Assembly: GCF_945859685.1 (NCBI RefSeq)
Contig: NC_079147.1
Location: 139,462,645 to 139,526,644 of the forward strand
Direction: 5' to 3'
Length of the DNA: 64,000 bases
Source of the DNA: Eupeodes corollae
Taxonomy: Eukaryota > Arthropoda > Insecta > Diptera > Syrphidae
The notes under the pieces were generated by a model, which saw only the letters and a list, made by a program, of their open reading frames with translations, was not told the origin of the DNA and made no database searches. Below are positions 21,094 through 31,708 of this stretch, in pieces. A program made the position numbers and the translations under genes. Positions within the stretch are counted from its first letter, which is position 1, and each line of letters starts with the position of its first letter.

Positions 21094-21564
21094 TGTTTTG
21101 TAAAGTCAAATTGTTCAATACAATTATTGACTTTTCTTACTGTACATAAACAATAAGATTAGGAGGAATCAAGATCCAAGCACTTGAACTTGTTCTTGTG
21201 GAGATTCGTAAATAAAAACACCTTGGTATGATTGGTTGTTACTGACGAATGCCTTTATTGTTGACAATTATGTCTCTTTTATACTTAAACTATTCATTAC
21301 ACATAATACAATTTTTATTACAAAGCATAGATTACATATAATAATAATTTCCTTACAAATCAAAATATATACAAATTATGTCAATCAATAACATTTAAAT
21401 ATGTCAGCATTAAAATAAATAAATAAAAACAATAACACAACTCGAAGTTGCGCTGGTCATTGCCTCCTGTTGTGTCATCAGTATTCGTTGTAGTATGTCA
21501 TAGTTGCGCTGGTCATTGACTCCTGTTGTGTCATCGCTATAGTAGGTCGTCAATGCGATGAACA
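21094..21564 (-). mobile_element. Solo LTR K (5-bp duplication CATTG)
   Basis: It begins TGTTTTG and ends ATGAACA on the plus strand and is flanked by CATTG at 21089-21093 and 21565-21569. Minus-strand TATAAAAG (21276-21283) and AATAAA (21254-21259) set the orientation. The U3 part has two copies of a 34-bp repeat (21445-21478 and 21502-21535, one mismatch seen). No internal region is left, so it is a recombination product. The TG/CA ends and 5-bp duplication fit BEL/Pao or Copia. It interrupts LINE-1 ORF1 within the PHD-like finger. Confidence 0.85.
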
Positions 21565-21569
21565 CATTG

Positions 21570-21799
21570 GATTAATGCATCAGTTTTAATTGACTTTCCG
21601 CCACATTTGTGGCAATTACCACTCATTGTCCTTAAAGATTTTGTTTTTTATTGTTCTTCAATAATATTGTCTTTTATTTTTTCTTATCTGTTAATATCCA
21701 CTGTTAATTTCTTTTTAAATTACATTAATTTTATGAAAAAAATAGATTTAAACTTCCGAACTAAAATTTTGCAACCGATCACTTCAAATTTAAGATATA
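21570..21799 (-). pseudogene. LINE-1 5' end and start of ORF1
   Basis: ATG at 21624-21626 opens a short reading with a CHKC zinc-ligand pair that continues across the solo LTR into the C-x3-C...H...C cluster at 21040-21090. That order is PHD-like. The remaining ~170 bases up to the target duplication TAGTCGTT are the 5' UTR, AT-rich, without other features. Confidence 0.65.
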
Positions 21800-21807
21800 T
21801 AGTCGTT

Positions 21808-22665
21808 GAGTTCTGTTTTTAAACTGACTTTATTTAATATATAGTTATGTCTTTAATTACCCGCTAAGGTAAAAAAACCATTTATACTCCCGTCCACTCG
21901 GGCGTTTCAAATAAAAACACAACACGAATTTTTTCTTAGTTTTTTAGACTTTTATTTAAACTTTATAAAATGTTTTAACTGGAGACAATTAATTCTTAAT
22001 TACAGTTTTTAAAGATTAATTTATTGAAGCTTCTGGTCCCTTACCGTGGGTCGGGGGAAACCATAGGCTTATACGAAGTTATGAATGAAATAGACGACTC
22101 ATCGACTGTTACAGGCTATTTATACCCAACCGATCATCCCCATTCTAATATTCTGGAATACGATCAATACATGATCTAACGGGAATGATGGTGACACACT
22201 CGATAAGATGTGCGAATCAGCACATTTATGTTTACAGCGAGTAATTGTTTATGTTACTCGCTGGGAAGAATTTTTATCTGTTTAAGATTTTTGTCACTGG
22301 TCATTGACGGAAGTTATTGTTTATATTGGACGGCGCCGATAGCTCGATGGCTATATCCGTCCATCACGTTAAGTGATATTGTAGGTATGGTAGTGGTGTA
22401 TGTCTGTGACATAACTATATTTTTACTTAACTCTATTTTCGCTTGCAAAGCGATTAAAACGTTTTGCTTTTGCATTTGCAAGCTTTCCTTAAATTACATT
22501 AAAATTATTAAAATATGACACTACGCGTGCAGGAAGTGGAAAATAAGTAAGGTGCGAGAACGTGGGAAAATAAGAGGTACAAGTAGAGATAACGAATGTG
22601 GGAGAACGTGGGATAATAAGAGGTGCAAATGGAGATATGGGAATGTGGGAAATATATTATTAACT
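21808..22665 (-). repeat. Element A 5' LTR, outer fragments
   Basis: 21808-21842 and 22421-22665 continue the LTR broken at 8359. They match 4502-4761 and 49322-49605 by eye. Between them sits solo LTR L. The LTR ends TTAACT at 22665 and is followed by the TATA duplication. Confidence 0.88.
21843..22416 (-). mobile_element. Solo LTR L, errantivirus type (4-bp duplication ATAT)
   Basis: It begins AGTTATGTC and ends GACATAACT, a 9-bp terminal inverted repeat. ATAT flanks it at 21839-21842 and 22417-22420, inside the LTR of element A. Minus-strand TATAAATA (22118-22125) and AATAAA (21951-21956) give its orientation. The ends are of the gypsy/errantivirus class, but no internal partner is in the window. 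Confidence 0.85.
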
Positions 22666-22669
22666 TATA

Positions 22670-23304
22670 TCGAGTCATAGTCTCCAATAAATCTTCTATA
22701 GTACATGGTCAAGCCAAGGAAGCTTTTTAACTCTTTAAGAGTGTTTGGAGGAAGAATGGCTTCAATAGCTTTAACTTTAGTAGGATTCGAAAAAATTCCT
22801 TCAGGTGTAACAAGACATCGTAAAAACTCAACATTAATGCTTATAAAGTGCGTTTTTTTTAGATTAACCTTTAATACAGCACCCTGTAATTTAGAAAAGA
22901 CCCTTTCTATATCTGACAAATGCTTTTCTTCAGTTTTGCTGAATATTATTATGTCGTCTTTATACACATTGCAGATTTTTTCTATGAGCTCTTTTAAAAC
23001 GTCGTCTATCATCCGTTGAAAGATAGCAGGAGCGTTCTTTAGCCTAACGGATTCAAATTTACCGTTCATATTGGAAAATGCAGTCTTTGCTATGTCTTTT
23101 TCACTCATCGATATCTGATGGAAGCCGGATGTGAGGTCTAGGGTTGTAAAGCATTTGGCCTCGACAAGGCTTTGCTAGGGTACTGTTAATATCTGGATGG
23201 TTACACCGTTTGGCTTTGGCTTTTTTGGAACAACCCATTAGGATATGGGCTTTTGGACGGACGGATGATGTTTTCCTCCAAAAGCTCATTGACCTGTCTT
23301 TCAA
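22670..23304 (-). pseudogene. Element B RT fragment
   Basis: 147 codons at 22665-23108 cover the RT palm and thumb (EKDIAKTAF, RLKNAPAIFQRM, FLGLTMYYRRF). The active-site box reads VYKDD instead of VYIDD, and a few residues before KNAP are missing. The preceding region (23101-23304) is out of frame. It is truncated at the insertion site of element A (22666); no continuation is evident on the other side at 4473. Confidence 0.8.
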
Positions 23305-23865
23305 CCTCCTCCCGCATGCAAGCAGGATACGGATAGCTTTTTGTGTAAATAGGTTGGACTGTTGTTGTACGTATTTCAGCTCTTATGTTTGTCTTCACTT
23401 GGTCGTTCATAACCGGTCCGAATAAGTAATTAAATTTTTCGCATAAGGATTCTAATTTGGTTTTAGAAGAGGCACTTATCCTTTCATTGGAAATTATTAT
23501 TATTAAGGAGTTCACAAAAACGGAGTTTTTATTTTTGAAAGGAATTTTAATGCCGGATTCTATAGTCAAAATGTTTTTCTTTCTATCAATTATTGCTTTT
23601 AATTCTATGAGGGTGTCGTCTCCGATGGTACCATCAAACAATTTTAAATTTGGTAATATATAGAACGTAACAACCGTATCGCAACCAAGAAAAGAAAAGC
23701 ATTTACCAGAAATTTTAGTGTTAACCAGGATTTTCCCAGCGGGGCTATGAACATAGAATGATTCTTCCAATGGTTGTGAAACCTGTGCCAAATCTGGTTT
23801 GATAACATTTTGTTTTGCCCCAGTGCCAATAAGAAATTGTAAAATTTTGCCTTACTTTTTACCAT
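23201..23865 (-). pseudogene. Element B protease and RT N-terminus
   Basis: The 196-codon piece (23201-23791) has the protease C-terminal motif DGTIGDDTLIELKAIID and the RT entry KSYPYPACMREEVERQVNELL. The same order is seen in element C (41.98-42.47 kb). The protease catalytic Asp region lies near the junction with 23644-23865 in another frame. Confidence 0.75.
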
Positions 23866-23868
23866 ACT

Positions 23869-25118
23869 CTAGGTATGATACACTGGTAACGAGGCTCCAG
23901 ACATAACATTTTCCTCTTGTTCGGGTTGATAAGCATTAGTTGTTGTGTCGAGAACTGCGTTATAAAGTCTTTGTTGTTTCTTCACATTGTGATCGGATCC
24001 CTGCTTCTCACGTTTAAAGGGATTTTGTGGTCGATTCATGTAGTTTATATTTCCACTTTGTTCAGAACCAAGTTCCATTTTTACAGGAGGTTTAGGTCCT
24101 GTTGGTCTTAGAGGTGGGTTATAACTATTGTTTCTATAACTTGGACTCCAGGGTGTGAAATTTCGTTGTCCAGATGAATTCGTTGACCTTTGAAATCTGT
24201 TTGGAGACCTCCAAGATAAAAAAGATGGTTTCTCCGGTTTGAAGTTGTAGTGCACGGGAGTAGAAATTAAATTCGGCGATTGTACGTGCACCGAATCATT
24301 TCTGAATGTTAAATTTTGCATCTCAATGCAAGAAGAATAAGCTTCAGGAAGGGTTTTGGGCTTTTGAATCATGGGAATCTTGGATAACTCCCCATTCAAC
24401 CCACGCTCAAACACATCCAGGGCTCTTTTAATATAATTCTCTATCAGAGTATTAAGAGTCTCAGTTGAGTAGGAGTCCGCCCTGATTTTGTTTATGATCA
24501 GGGAGAATTGATGAATAACACTTGCGTAGAAATCATCTATTTCTATTTTAGATGATCCCTGCTTCAACTGGTTTAATTGATGTTCCAGAGTCCTGATGTC
24601 TCTTTTGTCTGCGTTATGCAGAGAGAGAACCCTTTTAATATCCGCACATTCATTGTCAAAAAGGTTATGTGAAACAAGTGCAGAGTCAGCTTTACCTCTC
24701 ACCTTTTGTCTTACGTGTTGAAGGATAGCCTTGTACAAAGGTTTATCCCTCACAATAATCTACAGTTTCCACGTTATGTATCGAAGATACATAAGCGACG
24801 GGGTTTCCGTCAATAACCTGGAGTTCTTTTCCAGAATGTGGGAGTCTTGCGATCTCCCTTAATTCTTCCTCGCTACTCGGCCCGAGTGTTAATTTTTCTA
24901 GACTAACATGTCGTAACGAATCCGATGTTAATCCTGCAGTTTCCACTGACTGCAACCTAGTCTCAAATAATTTCAGGTGCTCATTTAGAACAGAGAATAC
25001 CTGTCTACCGTCACATTGCTCCATTGAACAATGCGAGTTTCAAATCCTCGCATTTGGTCCAATACAGAGTAAACTGCACCGGTAAGCTTTGTCAGGGAAG
25101 CTTGTAATTCGTCCATTT
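23869..25118 (-). pseudogene. Element B gag
   Basis: Gag starts at an ATG near 25118 and proceeds through 24743-25024 and 23869-24753, with a frame break near 24750. The capsid region (YKAILQHVRQKVRGKADSAL, DKRDIRTLEHQLNQL) is homologous to element C gag. A Pro/Asn/Arg-rich tail follows instead of a zinc knuckle. It represents an old relative of C. Confidence 0.8.
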
Positions 25119-26110
25119 TATGGGATCAATAGAAATATAAGGAAAACAACACTTCTTAGTAAGTTCAAGTAAAGAGTTTCCTGGGAAGGATATGTATGTA
25201 TGTATGTGTGTAGAAATATACCGAATCTATACGTTTTTTCTTGGTAATCAATGGGGTATTTAAATCACGAATCTTTGTTCTTTGTTAACACAGTGAATGA
25301 AAATAATTATTATATAATATCAGGGGAATGTGGGTACGCAACGTCAGTGCAAAAGGTATCTTTTTCGTGTTTTGAAAATGTTTGGGATATTTTTATATAC
25401 CTATAACTTTTTTTATAATGTCTTTTGTTCAAATATAATTTTTATTTTTTATAATCCTTTTTTATTCAAATATTACAGTTTGTAATTTTTTTTTTAATTT
25501 TATTTAAAAATTAATGAAGTTATATATGTTGTATATGTTATGCTTCATATTAAAATTCTTAATTTAAAATAACCGCTTGGTTCTGTAGTTCATTGTTTTT
25601 GCTCCTGTTTTTCTCGTTCTTCACATCTTCTTTGTTTAAAAGTCCTCTTAGTATTTTGTTGTATTGTATGTCCTTTTATTCTTTGCTTTTATTATGATTA
25701 CTTTATTCGTTACTTTATTAAAAATATAAAAAATGCAATCAATACAAATAAAATGCAAATGCACAAACAGTTAATGTATGACCACTGGAGTAGACAGCTT
25801 AATTCAATCTGAATCTTAGAACTATGTAGGGACGTCAAAGAAGTTGGCGTCTTGAAATTCATATTACAGTATGCAAGATAGAATATATAAACAGTTCATT
25901 AAAAGAATCTGTTGAATTGACAAAAAGAGTGTAGGTGTAAAGTTTATTAGAATTTGATGAGTTGGTACATAACAGTGGTGAAAAATTACGAGTAACTTTT
26001 TTTTTAGGCTAAAATATCTTTTTTTTTTTAATTTTAAAATATTTTCTTTTAATCTTAATATTAACACTTTTATCTTAAAACTAATCCTTTTTAGTCAGTG
26101 GTTGAGTATC
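25119..26110. other. AT-rich non-coding stretch (leader of B and unassigned DNA)
   Basis: No gene or primer site recognised. It holds a TATG microsatellite (about 25190-25206) and long T/A runs. The first ~400 bases are presumably the leader of element B. The part next to 26110 should be the 3' end or LTR of the element whose env tail follows, but I could not define ends. Confidence 0.4.
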
Positions 26111-26111
26111 C

Positions 26112-26450
26112 TTATCTTGCGGATAAAGGTCTTCTTTCTTTGACTATGTGACGGGTTCCTAATGAAACATTCTCGGGAGCCTCATAGACGTCTACTTCTG
26201 AATGATGGTTTTGTCTGCAACAAAGTAGAACCTTCAAGTATTGAAGATTTCGAAAAATATTAGAATTTTCCTCAATAATACTAGAGCCAGAACGAATAAT
26301 ATAACTTCTCCTGAAATGAGAAGCAAATTAATTTTAGGTTTAACTTGAGTCTTTTGCAACAAATCATCAATATGTCGTTTTAAAACATCAATTCTGTGGG
26401 AGGCATGTTTTAATTCATCTAGACGAACATTGTTTATGTGTATCTTGTGT
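26112..26450 (-). pseudogene. Env C-terminal fragment (membrane anchor and tail)
   Basis: Minus-strand reading contains a heptad-like helix (RIDVLKRHIDDLLQ), a hydrophobic anchor (INLLLISGEVILFVLALVLL) and a cytoplasmic tail ending with a stop near 26112. One frameshift lies between anchor and tail. Typical of the end of an errantivirus env; the rest of the gene is absent. Confidence 0.65.
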
Positions 26451-26997
26451 TAAGAGCCCTGTCTGTCCTACGAAGCTATGGAGGATATGGGCTTCCTCAA
26501 GCCAAGTATATATAATGGCTAAAGAGCCGATCTGATTAAAGCAATACAAAGAGTTTCTTCGTTTGACTCCCAAATAAAAAAAAAAAGTGAATTTTGTTTG
26601 ATCAGACTTAGGCTATTTATACAAAATAATTTCCCTACACACTAAGAACTTAAACCTATATTATTACTAAAACATATACATTGTATTGAATTCTAATTCT
26701 TTGGGAAGTTAATGACAGAATCAGGCAGCATACTTGCTATGTCATCAAAACCATAACCAATATGCATGCCCCTTTTACAATGCATCGAAATTCGTTCAGG
26801 CATATTTACTACACAGCATGCAGTGCGTTAAATCTTCACGAATAGGTAGATACACTTGACCATAGTAAAAGTATTCTGAGACATTTAAAATTTTATTGAA
26901 TACATTTTCTGGAGTGGTTGGCTATAGGAACGTGGAGTATAGATCTATGGCAATGACCTGCAATAAAATTCTTATGCAAAAAATAGTAGTGTATGCG
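26451..26997 (-). repeat. Probable LTR fragment into which E1 inserted
   Basis: No coding. The last bases before 26998 (AGTAGTGTATGCG) resemble the U3 end of the D-type LTR (GTAGTCGTATGCAC), and the sequence right of 60161 seems to continue that motif. I infer one LTR split by element E1. The left limit is arbitrary. Confidence 0.4.
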
Positions 26998-27159
26998 AAT
27001 TAATATTTGTATGTACCGTAAGATGTTTTTAAAAAGAACTTCCAATTTAATAAAAAAATTCTTTTAATTTTAATCTCAAACGGTTTTATTTATGAACTGA
27101 TGTGTTCTTGTTGGGTAATGGTTAAAAACTGAACTTAGAAATATTGATCTTACAAATAT
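26998..27159 (-). repeat. E-family LTR, truncated copy
   Basis: It starts AATTAATATTTGTATGTACC and follows the LTRs at 33530 and 59786 for about 160 bases, then breaks at the 3' end of LINE-2. The four bases before it, TGCG, equal the four after the LTR at 59786-60157, so these may be the two outer ends of one E insertion. Confidence 0.7.
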
Positions 27160-27537
27160 ACAAATACAAATATTATAACACTGTAAGTTCATAAGTAAAA
27201 GTTTTCCTACAATGTTTTAGATTGACATAGACTTCGAAAGCCTGCATCCTGTAAAGGGGAGTCTTATGTTCAAGAAATACGAGAGTTTTATTTCAAAAAT
27301 AGTATTATGTTTTGAAAGCGAGATTAAAGACAAAACGTCAAAAGAAATGCTGAAACTTTTGCATACAAAAATCATTATGACATGGCATTTGCCGTCTGCC
27401 AGATTGACAACTATAATATATTAATTTAATTACAAAGATATAACCGTTTTAAATAACATATGTGTTTAAAATAAGGAATTATATGGAAACCAATAAAATT
27501 TAAAATTCAAATAAGATACAGTTAAAGGTTTGTTTAA

Positions 27538-30500
27538 TCAAAAATCTTCGTTAATTATTCTTGCTCTATATCTGAGCGCAATTACACAATATTCATAAAT
27601 TCTATTAACTTTCATTTGATTCAATTCGTCCAGGACTTGCTCTTCAGATAAAACATCGCTTCCAAGAACGCTTCTTCTGGTTTCTTTCAGAGTTGGGCAT
27701 CTTCCCAAAAAGTGAATTACGTCTTCTCTTTCTTTCATGTTGCAAATGCTGCATTCTAATGGTACATCAGGTCTGTGAGGTATGAAGTTCAGATTGATAA
27801 GCTCGCTGCGAAGTCTGACCATTGTAGCGGTAACATTAACCTTATTAGAGTCATGAAAATAGTTTTTCTCTGCCAAATTGTGATTTAATCTACTGTAAAC
27901 TGTTCTGCAGATGGAACTGGAGGCTTCCGCTATATATTCAGCTCTACATTTCTCATCCACCTTCGAGATTACATTGTAGAAGAGAGTCTTGCAACTACCA
28001 ATGTTTTCCAGGTTTAAATCAAAGCTTAAATTGCATTCTTCAGCTAGTTTTGACCACTCTCTATACCAGCTGTTTCGTTCGTGTATGGCACTGATAGCTA
28101 CCTTCTTGACTAATCTGGATTCTGATAAATTGAATATGTACTGAAGAAAATCGGCTTGCAACTTCAAGGTCTTTATGTGTAAAGGTGATAGTCCTGTTTC
28201 GAGCATTACCACGTAATTTGGTGTGTTGACTGGTAAGCTAAATATCCTTTTAATATAGTGTGTCAAGAGTTTTTCCACCGTTTGAAATCTCATACATCCC
28301 CAAACTTGTGCGCCATATAAAAGTATGCTCTCAGATACTGCTTCAAATACCTTGTGTTTACTGCTATGCGCAATGTTTCTGTTCATGAAGCATCTTTTCC
28401 ATGATATGTTAATGGCTGTTTTCGCCTTTTCTAACTTCACAGTTAAATGCTTCTGCATGCTCAAACTTCTCGTAAAAATTACCCCTAGGTATTTGTATTC
28501 GGTTACACACTCTAAGGCTTCTCCGTTAAATGACCATTTCTCGTTAGAAGCATTTCTTTCACCACCGTTTTTAAATATCATCACTTTAGACTTTTGCGTA
28601 TTAACGATTAAGTTCCATAAGCAACAATAATTATGTAACCTGTTTATCATGAGCTGTAACGCTTCCGGCGAATACGCAAACATGACAATATCATCTGCAA
28701 ATAATAAGGCTTTCATATGTGTTCCTGCGAAATCCACGCCACCAGGAAGATAATCAATCAGGTCATTTATAAAAAGTGAGAACAAAGTGGGGCTTAATGT
28801 GCAGCCTTGCCTTACTCCGGATGAGGTCACAAACCAATCTGACAACTCTGCACCATTCCATACAGCCGCTCGTGTTCCTCTATAGAGATTCTCTAGCGCA
28901 CGTCCAAATTTCATCGATAACCCCGCGTTATATAGCTTGTAGAATAAGGCACCTCTATTTATTGTATCGAATGCCGCTTGAAAGTCGATGAAAAATACAT
29001 ATAATTTCTTTTTTTGAGCGATAAAGCTTTCTGCAAGACTTCGGAGTACAAAAATATTGTCCATTGTAGAGTAGCCTGCTCTAAAACCTACTTGAAACTC
29101 TTTCAGTATGTTCTGAGACTTAATCCACTTGTTGAGCCTTTTCTGCATCATCGTTGTAAGAATTTTATATGTTGCATTCAAGAAGGAAATGCCCCGATAG
29201 TTTGAAGCATCCGCGTATGATCCTTTCTTATGTATTGGGAATATAACAGCTTCTTGAAATTCATTTACTACCAAATTCCCCTCTATGACTTTATTGAACA
29301 TCGTAAGAAGTCGATCATTAAGTGCAGAAGTGCCATATTTGTAAAATTCGGCTGGGATACCGTTTGCGCCTGCTGCTTTCCCATCTTTCAGAGTACATAA
29401 CGCTTGCTCCAATTCTTGTGCAGTAAACTGCGAGTCCAATATTTCATTGGTTATACCAGGTGTTGCATATTGCCAGATAGATGGCATCATTTCTGGGTTG
29501 AGGAGTTTCCGAAAGTGTTCGGCTAGCATATTTGCACACAGATTTTTGTGTATTGGCGGTTTTTTACCATTTAGCTCCCACGCAAGTTTCCAAAACGTTG
29601 ATGCATTATTACAGGAGGCCAACCTGGCCGCTTGTCGTTCCTCATACTCTCGCTTTTTGCTTTTGCACAGTTTTTTATATGTCGTATTAGCTTCGATGTA
29701 TATGTTTCTAAATTGACCTTGAGGTGAGTTTCTGAAATTCCTGAGCCATGCGAATGAAATTCTGCGTGCCTTCTGGCATTCTTCGTCAAACCAAGGCTCT
29801 ACCCTTATTTTGTTTCGTGTAGTACTTATCTGCTGCTGTGGATAAGATGCCTTAACAATTTGATCTAGCAAGCGAAAGTCCGTATTTTGGCGGTTGTGTA
29901 GATTCATGTCCAAACGTTGTCTGTATAATAAGGCTTTTGAGAGTTTCCAGTTGAGTCTAGGAAGTAATTGGTCGATGTTATTTACTACAGTTGAATGTTC
30001 AGTCATCCGTAAGGTAACGACTATCGGCAGATGGTCTGAGTATGGAAGTTCTCGCACCTCGAAATCAGTCACAAAGGGTTCCCAATCTTCGCCTATCATT
30101 GAATAATCAATAGTTGATGAACTTTGACCACCAACAAAAGTAAAATCACCAGAAACGTCACTGGGCATTGTTCCATTTGGAATTCTCAATCCAAACGAGT
30201 CACACAGTTCAATTATTCGTTTTCCTCTTGTATTGCACACTACATCTTTAGTCTGCCTATTAATTCCTTTTGCTTCGTTAATTGTTCCTGCAACTTGACC
30301 GATTCTCCCGTTCAGATCCCCAATCAGCATTATTTTCGATGAACTAATCGTATTAAATATCTCGCCGAGATTATCAAAGTCCTCATCCCAATTATTGCAA
30401 TTCAAGTACAGGGGGAGTATCAAAAGGGTTTTGTTGTTGATTTGCAATTTAACGTACGTTAGGTGATTTTGATTGAGAAACTCACACTTCAAGTTTACTA

Positions 30501-30717
30501 ACTCTTTTTTGTAACCAAAGTAACATCCTCCACTTGCTCTTCCTCTTGTTTGACTTCGTATTGCCGGGATCCACATAAACTTATAATCTATTAGTTTATT
30601 ATCTATACTTGTGTAATTGTTCTCTGTTACAAAAGTTTCAAATAAAAATATTATGTCAAAAGTGTTAACAAATTTATAAAAATCACTAAATAACGCTTTA
30701 TTGGTCAAACCTGACAC
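27538..30717 (-). CDS. LINE-2 ORF2: endonuclease / reverse transcriptase
   Basis: 1059 codons without a stop. APE-type endonuclease at ~1-245 (LIGDLNGRIGQ, SDHLPIVV; the N-terminal catalytic Glu appears as LFETFV). RT at about 430-720 with NYRGISFLNATYKI, FIDFQAAFDTI, SSGVRQGCTLSPTLFS and LLFADDIVMFA. A C-terminal knuckle, CSICNMKEREDVIHFLGRC, is at about 986-1004. The protein would nick chromosomal DNA and copy LINE RNA. Full length and catalytic residues suggest recent activity, but ORF1 has frame errors. Confidence 0.9.
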   Translation of the reverse strand: MSGLTNKALFSDFYKFVNTFDIIFLFETFVTENNYTSIDNKLIDYKFMWIPAIRSQTRGRASGGCYFGYKKELVNLKCEFLNQNHLTYVKLQINNKTLLILPLYLNCNNWDEDFDNLGEIFNTISSSKIMLIGDLNGRIGQVAGTINEAKGINRQTKDVVCNTRGKRIIELCDSFGLRIPNGTMPSDVSGDFTFVGGQSSSTIDYSMIGEDWEPFVTDFEVRELPYSDHLPIVVTLRMTEHSTVVNNIDQLLPRLNWKLSKALLYRQRLDMNLHNRQNTDFRLLDQIVKASYPQQQISTTRNKIRVEPWFDEECQKARRISFAWLRNFRNSPQGQFRNIYIEANTTYKKLCKSKKREYEERQAARLASCNNASTFWKLAWELNGKKPPIHKNLCANMLAEHFRKLLNPEMMPSIWQYATPGITNEILDSQFTAQELEQALCTLKDGKAAGANGIPAEFYKYGTSALNDRLLTMFNKVIEGNLVVNEFQEAVIFPIHKKGSYADASNYRGISFLNATYKILTTMMQKRLNKWIKSQNILKEFQVGFRAGYSTMDNIFVLRSLAESFIAQKKKLYVFFIDFQAAFDTINRGALFYKLYNAGLSMKFGRALENLYRGTRAAVWNGAELSDWFVTSSGVRQGCTLSPTLFSLFINDLIDYLPGGVDFAGTHMKALLFADDIVMFAYSPEALQLMINRLHNYCCLWNLIVNTQKSKVMIFKNGGERNASNEKWSFNGEALECVTEYKYLGVIFTRSLSMQKHLTVKLEKAKTAINISWKRCFMNRNIAHSSKHKVFEAVSESILLYGAQVWGCMRFQTVEKLLTHYIKRIFSLPVNTPNYVVMLETGLSPLHIKTLKLQADFLQYIFNLSESRLVKKVAISAIHERNSWYREWSKLAEECNLSFDLNLENIGSCKTLFYNVISKVDEKCRAEYIAEASSSICRTVYSRLNHNLAEKNYFHDSNKVNVTATMVRLRSELINLNFIPHRPDVPLECSICNMKEREDVIHFLGRCPTLKETRRSVLGSDVLSEEQVLDELNQMKVNRIYEYCVIALRYRARIINEDF

Positions 30718-30790
30718 ATTATAAGATAAAATGTTTAAATATTTTTGGATACTGTTTGAATTATTTAAACTACGGCAGACGGCATTAATA

Positions 30791-31708
30791 CTAAATACTA
30801 CAATTTACACTCCCAACTGCAGCACTGGTTGTAGGCACATGAACTGTATTACCGACGTTGTTGGTTGATTGTGCAGTTTCTGTCAAGTTGTTGCTGTCAC
30901 TGCATGCTGTCAGAATTTTGTTCATTAATGTCATACCAATTTCATCATCTGTTTCACATTTAAGCATGTTGTTATGGTCCAGATAAAAAGATTTGTTTTC
31001 ACAAATAAGTGTTTGTTCTCGAATCGTCACTTTCATGTTTTTGTTATATGTCTGAATGTTTGTTTTAATTTGCAAAATACGTCTTCTTTTATCACGAGCA
31101 GCTCGAGTATAATCTCGGTGGATAGAGATTCCAGTATCCCGCAACTTGATGGCTGACCTCAATATACGTGATACATCTTCGCTGTGTTGCATTTCGACGA
31201 TGACGTTCGCTACTCTTTTGTTTCTGGAGCGTATAACTTTGGTTTTGACGATTTTCGAAGGAATATTTTCCTGTAGCAGATCTAAGCACACACTTTTCGT
31301 TTTTTCAATAACATGCTGATCGTCGTCCTGAGTTGGAATATGCAGTACCAGATTCTTTTCGTTGGATTTTTTTTCTAGGAAATCGATTTGCCGTTCAAGC
31401 ACTTGACATCTATTCTCTACCTGTTGTAGTTTCGATTGAAGAAAAACATTACTCCTTTCTAGACTATCCATCTTTGTCTTGACTTCAACCAAGTCCGATT
31501 TGGTAGCCAAGTTTTTTACGTTCATCAAGTAACGTTGCTAGTGATCGTTCTAAAGTCTTAACATCCACCACTTGCATATTGCCCGATTCACGATCTTGCA
31601 TAATGGAGTTTATGGGAGAACGACACTGTCGTTTTTGCGATTGAGCGTATTGTTGCACTTGGGGATGTTGTTGTTATTATTTGGCGGGGTTCTTTGTAGC
31701 CCATTCAT
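30791..31708 (-). pseudogene. LINE-2 ORF1: L1-like RNA-binding protein
   Basis: 245 open codons (30791-31528): a coiled coil (residues ~10-55, leucine heptads), an RRM-like middle (NLVLHIPTQ, NVIVEMQHSEDVSRIL) and an L1-ORF1-type C-terminal motif (IHRDYTRAARDKRRRIL). The reading continues upstream in other frames to an ATG near 31706, through Asn- and Gln-rich text. Frame changes fall in an A run at ~31513 and near 31670. In the intact family it would coat LINE RNA as a trimer. Confidence 0.75.

Larger units (their letters stand above)
8360..21799 (-). mobile_element. LINE-1: non-LTR retrotransposon, split by BEL-2 and a solo LTR
   Basis: The T run at 8358-8381 is the poly(A) tail of a minus-strand element. 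The 8-bp target duplication TAGTCGTT (8352-8359 and 21800-21807; the left copy merges with the T run) lies inside the LTR of element A. After subtracting the BEL-2 and solo-LTR insertions the element is about 4 kb, with ORF1 (PHD-like and CCHC fingers) and ORF2 (endonuclease plus RT). The RT text (GVPQGSLLGVLLFLVYINDM, LFADDALLFA) fits the Jockey/CR1 superfamily; the exact clade is uncertain. Confidence 0.85.
4478..22665 (-). mobile_element. Element A: gypsy/errantivirus-type LTR retrotransposon, with nested insertions
   Basis: The 3' LTR is 4478-4761. The 5' LTR starts at 8335, is interrupted at 8359 by LINE-1, resumes at 21808, is interrupted by a solo LTR, and ends at 22665. The 4-bp duplication TATA flanks the whole structure (4474-4477 and 22666-22669), showing that both ends belong to one insertion. 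Internal DNA is only 3.6 kb: env, integrase, RNase H and the end of RT. Gag, protease and most of RT are deleted at about 8190. A partial second copy, A', lies at 49.3-51.0 kb. Confidence 0.88.
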
